Shown: positions 59,123-64,000 of the stretch, piece after piece
Position numbering within the stretch: the first letter of the stretch is position 1
How the letters are laid out: every line of letters starts with the position of its first letter
Assembly: GCF_001507335.1 (NCBI RefSeq)
Contig: NZ_LMAH01000009.1
Span: 94,013-158,012 of the forward strand
From: Chryseobacterium sp. JAH
GTDB lineage: Bacteria > Bacteroidota > Bacteroidia > Flavobacteriales > Weeksellaceae
Length of the DNA stretch: 64,000 bases
Direction of reading: 5' to 3'
Position numbers and translations under genes: made by a program
Notes under the pieces: generated by a model
The model's database searches: none
What the model was told of the DNA's origin: nothing
What the model saw: only the letters and a program-made list of their open reading frames with translations

Positions 59123-60001
59123 TTAGTTAATTGTTTTTTGTTTCCTGGTTTTAATCAGCGCATTGACTACAATTGCCAAAATCATCACGATTGAGGCCAC
59201 GTAAAATACTGGACTCATGTGTTCTGATTCCCCAAAGATAAAAAAAGCTAGTATAATTCCGTAGACTGGTTCTAAATTTACTGTTAAAATTAGTGTGAAA
59301 GGCGAAATATACTTCATCAGCTTTACCGATTCGAGCATCGGAAAAGCCGTGAAAACACTTGCCAACAAGCATATTAACGCCAAATCGCTGTAATTTATTT
59401 CATTCATTGAAAATATTTGACCAGACAATAAATAAAATATAGTCAAAATAAGCCATCCACTGAATATTTCGTAAAAAATAATGTTTCCAGGACTGGTTTT
59501 TCCAAACATTTTCCCGTTAAAAACTGAAAATATTGTTCCAAAAACTGCGCAAAGTATTCCAAAGAAAATACCTTCTTTATATTGAAATTCTGTTTTAAAA
59601 ATCAGAAGAATACAGGCAACGATGACAATTCCCATGACGACTTCTGAAATATCTACTTTTCTTTTAAATACCAAAGGTTCTAAAATGGCTGCAAATAATG
59701 TTGAAAGAGACAGGCAGCTCAAGGCAATAGAAACATTGGAAACTTTAATGGAGTAAAAAAAACAGAGCCAGTGCAAAGCCATAAAAAATCCTATCGCAGC
59801 AAGCTGCAAAAAAAGTTTTTTGGAAACTCTAATACTTTCTTTTTTAAAAACCCGGATGAAGACAAATAAAAATAGGGATGCAAACAACATTCTGTAAAAA
59901 ACGAGAATTTGTGCATTGGCGGTAATCAGTTTTCCCAAAATTGCAGTAAATCCCCATAAAAAAACAATTAAGTGCAATCTGAAAAGAGCTAGTTTTTGCA
60001 T
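59123..60001 (-). CDS. EamA-type (DMT family) transporter
   Basis: 292 residues with ten hydrophobic helices in two EamA repeats; F-L-W-G-F-T-A-I-L-G-K-L-I opens the first and L-T-V-N-L-E-P-V-Y-G-I-I-L-A-F lies at the end of the second. Inner-membrane metabolite or drug exporter of unspecified substrate. Together with the PorV/PorQ-like gene downstream it forms a two-gene unit; no functional link is evident. Confidence 0.88.
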   Translation of the reverse strand: MQKLALFRLHLIVFLWGFTAILGKLITANAQILVFYRMLFASLFLFVFIRVFKKESIRVSKKLFLQLAAIGFFMALHWLCFFYSIKVSNVSIALSCLSLSTLFAAILEPLVFKRKVDISEVVMGIVIVACILLIFKTEFQYKEGIFFGILCAVFGTIFSVFNGKMFGKTSPGNIIFYEIFSGWLILTIFYLLSGQIFSMNEINYSDLALICLLASVFTAFPMLESVKLMKYISPFTLILTVNLEPVYGIILAFFIFGESEHMSPVFYVASIVMILAIVVNALIKTRKQKTIN

Positions 60002-60024
60002 TCGTTAGTTATTTATAATTACTA

Positions 60025-60972
60025 TTATCGTACTGGTATATTTTCGCTTTGGTTTTTTAAAGCCTTTAAAAGCTTTTCTTCAAAATCTTCAATTATTCTT
60101 TTTGACCATAGCTCTCCATAAAAAGGAAGGTTAGATTTAACTTTATAATCACAAACCAACGTTAATTCAGTAGAGTGATTACCAATATTTCGTAATTGGT
60201 AAGAGATTCTGTTAAAAACCAAATTTTTATTTTTTAAAATATGGCTGAAAGTTTGACTTTGCTCTAAATCAGACTTGTCAACATTTATCTTGAATGATAA
60301 TTCTTCAAATGGTTTTGAATATCCAACACTTTCATTCAGAACAATTCCGTTACTAAAATATCCCAATCTTGTATTTGATTTTTTATCATATCGGGATCTT
60401 ACGGGATTTGGGAAACCAAAATAGTTGAATGCTGAAGTTTCAATGTAATTTGATAAATCTGGAACAGAATATAATTTCTTCCAGATTTTTTGTTTAGGAA
60501 CTTTAATAATGATTTTATCAGAAACAGTAAATTGTTCTTCTCTTTTTTCAAATAATTTTTCAACATTACCCAATAAGATTGGTATCGCAACGATGAATAA
60601 GCTATTCTTTGTAATAGTATTAGAAGAATCAGTATCGTCATATTCTCTAAAGATAGCTCTTAGAAACATGCTGATCGCAAGTGAAAAAACCACATATGGA
60701 GGAAAAAGGAAAAGAGCACATCCTAAATCTTCCAATCGGGATATGAATGCAATAACCAAAAAAAGAGAAACACTGATTATCGGAAAAAAAGCTGATTTTA
60801 CTCGACTTTCAAGAATCAGTTTCTTGTCAAGAATAAAAGGTATGAAACCAATTATAATTGGAACAAGAATGATGTACGTCCAGGAATTAATTTCAACAAC
60901 ATTACATTCCACTAAAACTCTGAAGAATAAAGCATACATAGTAGAAAAAATAATTCCTGAATATTGTTTCAT
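60025..60972 (-). CDS. Membrane protein with C-terminal SRPBCC-like domain
   Basis: 315 residues. Four membrane helices in the first 120 residues (S-W-T-Y-I-I-L-V-P-I-I-I-G-F-I-P-F, L-F-L-F-P-P-Y-V-V-F-S-L-A), a short charged loop D-D-T-D-S-S-N, a further hydrophobic stretch, then from about 150 a beta-rich domain with V-P-K-Q-K-I-W-K-K-L-Y-S-V-P-D-L and T-E-L-T-L-V-C-D-Y-K-V-K-S-N-L-P-F-Y, the START/polyketide-cyclase (SRPBCC) pattern. Function unknown. Short gap of 23 bases to the EamA gene. Confidence 0.65.
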   Translation of the reverse strand: MKQYSGIIFSTMYALFFRVLVECNVVEINSWTYIILVPIIIGFIPFILDKKLILESRVKSAFFPIISVSLFLVIAFISRLEDLGCALFLFPPYVVFSLAISMFLRAIFREYDDTDSSNTITKNSLFIVAIPILLGNVEKLFEKREEQFTVSDKIIIKVPKQKIWKKLYSVPDLSNYIETSAFNYFGFPNPVRSRYDKKSNTRLGYFSNGIVLNESVGYSKPFEELSFKINVDKSDLEQSQTFSHILKNKNLVFNRISYQLRNIGNHSTELTLVCDYKVKSNLPFYGELWSKRIIEDFEEKLLKALKNQSENIPVR

Positions 60973-61012
60973 CTATGCAATTATATTTATTAATGTGACT
61001 GTTAAAGTAGCG

Positions 61013-61020
61013 CAAATTTA
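61013..61020 (-). promoter_or_regulatory. -7 box TAAATTTG of the SRPBCC gene
   Basis: 40 bases from the ATG at 60972. Confidence 0.5.
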
Positions 61021-61111
61021 CAAATACGTTTTTATAAAAAATGCTATTTCTGCAATATAAATTTGACTTTTAAGCCTATTGAAATGCATTTAATTAAAAT
61101 CCATTAAAAAA

Positions 61112-61138
61112 CCCTGAAAGTCTGTTCAACTTTCAGGG
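61112..61138 (-). terminator. Minus-strand terminator inside the divergent gap
   Basis: CCCTGAAAGT / ACTTTCAGGG with a 7-base loop, followed on the minus strand by TTTTTT. No annotated minus-strand gene lies upstream of it except the small ORF at 61170. Confidence 0.75.
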
Positions 61139-61169
61139 CCTTCAAATAATAAACTATTAAAAAAATAAA

Positions 61170-61301
61170 CTAGGAACAGAGGATTATAACGGAGTAATCA
61201 GCTCCTCTCCTCTTATGTAAAATTATAAAAAAAACAAACATAAAAAAACATATCAGTGTTAAATATTTCATAATTTTATGATTTTCAATGCGTTGAATCA
61301 T
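61170..61301 (-). CDS. Candidate small membrane protein
   Basis: 43 codons from an ATG at 61301, or 33 from a second ATG giving M-K-Y-L-T-L-I-C-F-F-M-F-V-F-F-I-I-L, one transmembrane helix, followed by a basic stop-transfer H-K-R-R and a short tail ending V-I-I-L-C-S. A good terminator follows 31 bases after the stop. A weak -7-like TACTTTTA lies near 61328. No family known; chance cannot be ruled out in DNA this AT-rich. Confidence 0.4.
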   Translation of the reverse strand: MIQRIENHKIMKYLTLICFFMFVFFIILHKRRGADYSVIILCS

Positions 61302-61365
61302 AAAACTTTATGTCATTTTATTTTTTATAAAAGTAGTATCTTACGCACATTAAAATAGAAATTTC

Positions 61366-62994
61366 ATGGATATTGAATTCAACAAGCGGGAAGATCAAAA
61401 CAAATTAAAATTAGCTGAAATAAATCGTTTACTTTCTGAAATAAAAAAAGGTGGTGGAGAAAAAAGACTTCAAAAGCTTCGCGATGAAGGAAAGATGACA
61501 GCGAGAGAAAGAATAGATTATCTTCTCGATAAAGATTCAGATTCCATTGAGATCGGTGCTTTTGCAGGTTACGAAATGTACGAAGAACACGGTGGATGTC
61601 CAAGTGGCGGCGTTGTGGTAGTGATGGGTTATGTTTCCGGAAAACAGTGTTTAGTTGTAGCCAATGATGCTTCTGTGAAAGCTGGTGCGTGGTTTCCTAT
61701 TACGGGGAAGAAAAACTTAAGAGCACAGGAAATTGCGATGGAAAACAGGCTTCCAATTATTTATCTTGTTGACTCCGCAGGAGTGTATCTTCCAATGCAG
61801 GATGAAATTTTCCCAGATAAAGAACACTTCGGTAGAATTTTTAGAAATAATGCTAAAATGAGCGCGATGGGAATCATTCAGATTTCGGCAGTAATGGGAA
61901 GTTGTGTTGCAGGAGGAGCTTATCTGCCAATTATGAGCGACGAAGCTATGATTGTTGACAAGACAGGTTCTATCTTCCTTGCCGGCAGTTATTTGGTAAA
62001 AGCTGCAATCGGTGAAAGCATTGATAACGAAACTTTGGGTGGCGCAACAACGCACTGTTCGATTTCCGGAGTTACAGATTACAAAGCTAAAGATGACCAA
62101 GATGCCTTGAACAGAATAAAAAATATCATGAAATCTATTGGAAGTTATGAAAAAGCTGGTTTCGACAGAATTGAAAGCTTCCCACCAAAAGAAAAAATTG
62201 ATAATATTTTCGGAATCATGCCGGTTTCACGTGCTGATCAATACGATACTTTAGAAATTATAAAGTGCTTGGTTGACAATTCTGAATTTGAAGAATACAA
62301 AGCAGATTATGGCAAGAGTATCATCTGTGCAACAGCAAGAGTGGATGGCTGGTCTGTAGGAATTGTTGCTAATCAAAGAAAACTTGTAAAAAGTGGTAAA
62401 GGTGAAATGCAGTTTGGTGGGGTGATTTATTCTGATTCTGCAGATAAAGCAACGCGATTTATCGCGAACTGTAACCAAAGAAAAATTCCTTTGATCTTCT
62501 TACAGGACGTAACAGGTTTCATGGTGGGTTCAAAATCTGAACACGGCGGAATCATTAAAGACGGTGCAAAAATGGTGAATGCCGTTGCAAATTCTGTCGT
62601 TCCTAAATTCACAATTATTACAGGGAATTCTTACGGAGCCGGAAATTATGCAATGTGCGGAAAAGCGTATGATCCGAGATTAATCGTTGCGTGGCCTTGG
62701 GCAGATTTAGCAGTTATGGGTGGTTCACAGGCTGCAAAGGTTTTAGCTCAGATTCAGGAATCTACTTTGAAAAAACAAGGAAAAGAAATTACTGAAGAAG
62801 CACATAAAGAAATTTTAGATTCTATTTCAAAAAAATATCAAAAACAGACAGAAGCCACTTATGCGGCATCAAGATTGTGGACCGATGCAATCATTAATCC
62901 AATCGATACCAGAAAATGGATTTCGATGGGAATTGAAGCTGCCGACCATTCACCTATTACTGAGAAATTCAATTTAGGGGTTATTCAAGTTTGA
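61366..62994 (+). CDS. Acyl-CoA carboxylase beta subunit (carboxyltransferase)
   Basis: 542 residues. K-M-T-A-R-E-R-I-D-Y-L-L, F-A-G-Y-E-M-Y-E-E-H-G-G, D-S-A-G-V-Y-L-P-M-Q, G-G-A-Y-L-P-I-M-S-D-E and the second-half F-L-Q-D-V-T-G-F-M-V-G, G-N-S-Y-G-A-G-N-Y-A-M-C-G are the two crotonase-fold halves. Length and motifs fit the methylcrotonyl-/propionyl-CoA carboxylase group, for example in leucine breakdown. No biotin-carboxylase alpha subunit is next to it. Preceded by the unusual gap with the minus-strand hairpin. Confidence 0.93.
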   Translation: MDIEFNKREDQNKLKLAEINRLLSEIKKGGGEKRLQKLRDEGKMTARERIDYLLDKDSDSIEIGAFAGYEMYEEHGGCPSGGVVVVMGYVSGKQCLVVANDASVKAGAWFPITGKKNLRAQEIAMENRLPIIYLVDSAGVYLPMQDEIFPDKEHFGRIFRNNAKMSAMGIIQISAVMGSCVAGGAYLPIMSDEAMIVDKTGSIFLAGSYLVKAAIGESIDNETLGGATTHCSISGVTDYKAKDDQDALNRIKNIMKSIGSYEKAGFDRIESFPPKEKIDNIFGIMPVSRADQYDTLEIIKCLVDNSEFEEYKADYGKSIICATARVDGWSVGIVANQRKLVKSGKGEMQFGGVIYSDSADKATRFIANCNQRKIPLIFLQDVTGFMVGSKSEHGGIIKDGAKMVNAVANSVVPKFTIITGNSYGAGNYAMCGKAYDPRLIVAWPWADLAVMGGSQAAKVLAQIQESTLKKQGKEITEEAHKEILDSISKKYQKQTEATYAASRLWTDAIINPIDTRKWISMGIEAADHSPITEKFNLGVIQV

Positions 62995-63019
62995 TTTACC
63001 CATATTAGACAAAATTTTC

Positions 63020-63048
63020 AGCCTCACTTATTAGTGAGGCTTTTTTTA
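63020..63048 (+). terminator. Terminator of the carboxyltransferase gene
   Basis: AGCCTCACT / AGTGAGGCT, 4-base loop, seven T. Confidence 0.9.
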
Positions 63049-63180
63049 TGTTAAAGAGTCCTAAAGAATGATAAACTGTCTTAATGACATACCATAAGGG
63101 TAAGATTTTTGTTATTAAAGAATACAAAAACTAATAAGCACTTCAACCTCTTTTTAATTACTAATCCCAAAAGGAAACCT

Positions 63181-63651
63181 ATGAAAAGATATTTTGCAGT
63201 ATTTATTGCCTTATATTCCATTGTTTTATTATACATGATGTTTTATGCTTCAGGTAGAGAACCTTCAGAAATATCGTATATCCAACATCAGCCATTTATA
63301 ACAATACAGCATTTTTTCAATGATAATAATATCGACAATCAAGCATTTATAATAAATATATTTGGTAACATATTTTTATTCAGTCCGTTTGGGTGGTTAG
63401 GATTATGTATTAAAAAATTTAATCGTTTCGTTCACATTTCTCTGTTTTTTCTCATTGCGATAAGCATTATTGAGTCAATCCAATACATGACAGGAAGAGG
63501 CGTTGCTGACGTTGATGATATCTTTTTGAATACCATAGGAATGCTCTTTGGCTTTATTTTATTCAAATATGCAACTTGGAAAAACATTGCGAATATTAAA
63601 TTCCATTTTGATTTGATTGAACCTAAAAGACACATTTCAAGCACCACCTAG
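63181..63651 (+). CDS. VanZ-family membrane protein
   Basis: About 156 residues from the ATG at 63181; an upstream extension to 63109 lacks hydrophobic character. Four membrane segments with N-I-F-G-N-I-F-L-F-S-P-F-G, S-I-I-E-S-I-Q-Y-M-T-G-R-G-V-A-D-V-D-D-I-F-L-N-T-I-G-M-L-F-G, the VanZ-like core. Named after a teicoplanin-resistance protein, but most family members are of unknown role; no van genes nearby. Confidence 0.85.
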   Translation: MKRYFAVFIALYSIVLLYMMFYASGREPSEISYIQHQPFITIQHFFNDNNIDNQAFIINIFGNIFLFSPFGWLGLCIKKFNRFVHISLFFLIAISIIESIQYMTGRGVADVDDIFLNTIGMLFGFILFKYATWKNIANIKFHFDLIEPKRHISSTT

Positions 63652-63930
63652 CTAGAGCATCTTACATTTTAATTAGTGATATTTTTGCTATTACTAAATT
63701 ATTTGAAGGGCAGATTATTGTACATTTTAATGTCAATCCTTGCATAATTTAGTGCTTGGAAAGCAAACAACATTATATATAATATCACCTATACTAGAAG
63801 TAAGACACTAAATCAAAATTAGATTTTAACCAACTGTCTCAATTATACTCTGTAGTCCCGTGAGCTCCGTAGGAGAGCTGTAGTTATCCATTAACTCAAC
63901 ATTACTGAAATTTTAGAATTCTTTCTTATA
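63652..63930. other. Intergenic region, AT-rich, with a small hairpin
   Basis: No reading frame supported. Contains a CTGTAGT direct repeat (63850-63856 and 63878-63884) flanking a CTCC-GTA-GGAG hairpin. Confidence 0.5.
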
Positions 63931-64000
63931 TTAAATCTGTTTCAAACTCAATTTAAAATGATTCTGTTTGCCGATCATTGTTTTATAAATCAGATTGATG
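63931..64000 (-). CDS. Possible C-terminus of a minus-strand gene (runs off window)
   Basis: Minus-strand frame open from the window edge to a TAA at 63931: 22 residues ending I-G-K-Q-N-H-F-K-L-S-L-K-Q-I. The opposite strand has a competing short frame. Too short for a family call. Confidence 0.3.
   Translation of the reverse strand, partial: INLIYKTMIGKQNHFKLSLKQI

Noticed and set aside
60509..61060. 183-codon plus-strand frame opposite the SRPBCC membrane gene
   Set aside because: Antisense to a well-supported gene with signal-like helices and a promoter; no domain or start context of its own.
61717..62100. 127-codon minus-strand frame inside the carboxyltransferase
   Set aside because: Shadow of a strongly conserved enzyme.
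63181..63651. Glycopeptide resistance gene vanZ
   Set aside because: Only the broad VanZ family fold is seen; no van cluster.
63958..64000. Plus-strand gene start at the window end
   Set aside because: Only 14 codons visible, no promoter or binding site; the opposite frame looks at least as likely.

Overview
The window is a 64 kb chromosomal piece of an AT-rich member of the Bacteroidota, most likely class Flavobacteriia and close to Chryseobacterium (Weeksellaceae). The reasons are the gene families (DUF5606, DUF3822 next to rsmD, GIN-domain lipoprotein, PorP/SprF- and PorV/PorQ-like outer-membrane proteins, a type IX secretion cargo with C-terminal sorting domain, VF530, GEVED) and the promoters: more than 20 genes have the Bacteroidota -7 box TANNTTTG, usually 4-40 nt before the start codon. 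No -33 TTG partner is obvious at most of them. There are no rRNA or tRNA genes, CRISPR arrays, complete insertion sequences or prophage genes.

Layout. 1-6.5 kb: the start of an HD-domain gene leaving the window, a large phosphoesterase/beta-barrel fusion, an unknown exported protein, and the operon mazG-FUSC transporter-beta-propeller lipoprotein. 7.5-12.3 kb: DUF5606, ruvX-def, sixA with a small membrane protein, a serine hydrolase and a YfcE-type phosphodiesterase. 12.7-24.2 kb: Smr protein, DUF3822-rsmD, nitroreductase, then cell-wall, cofactor and translation genes (murI, hemW, porP-like, rluD, a PASTA protein, ddl, coaD, a TRIC-like channel, folA). 24.3-30.6 kb: the lemA-TPM-TPM operon, an orphan immunity-type lipoprotein, a frameshifted TlpA-type thioredoxin, kefF-kefC and a GIN lipoprotein. 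30.8-34.8 kb: an M3 peptidase, a superinfection-immunity/SHOCT protein, YchJ, an SlyD-like FKBP and VF530. 35.3-40.3 kb: a small charged ORF coupled to sbcD-sbcC, then a PH-like membrane protein. 40.3-53.4 kb: LLM oxidoreductase, S9 peptidase, YceI, YgiD, a CarboxypepD_reg protein, a subtilisin lipoprotein, hutH, an unknown exported protein and uvrC. 53.5-64 kb: a T9SS cargo, an ECF sigma/anti-sigma pair facing msrB and a fasciclin protein, an unknown exported protein, an EamA transporter with a PorV/PorQ-like protein, a SRPBCC membrane protein, an acyl-CoA carboxylase beta subunit and a VanZ protein.

How it works together: mostly housekeeping and envelope genes in short operons separated by strong hairpin terminators. 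Themes are cell-wall precursor supply (murI, ddl, PASTA), DNA repair (sbcCD, uvrC, ruvX), thiol and oxidative stress (msrB, sigma/anti-sigma, kefFC, TlpA-like) and type IX secretion (PorP- and PorV-like proteins, one visible cargo).

The least explained content is noncoding. It includes a composite repeat present twice (about 12.40-12.63 kb and 43.98-44.27 kb) with conserved ends and interchangeable hairpin cores; a 149-bp MITE-like element with 14-bp terminal inverted repeats (48897-49045) and a deleted relative (33840-33897); and three AAACCT/AGGTTT palindromes whose variable arms co-vary. Two unlisted small ORFs (35344-35514 plus, 61170-61301 minus) are the best candidates for new genes. 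I did not find a defence or biosynthetic system that I could call new with confidence.
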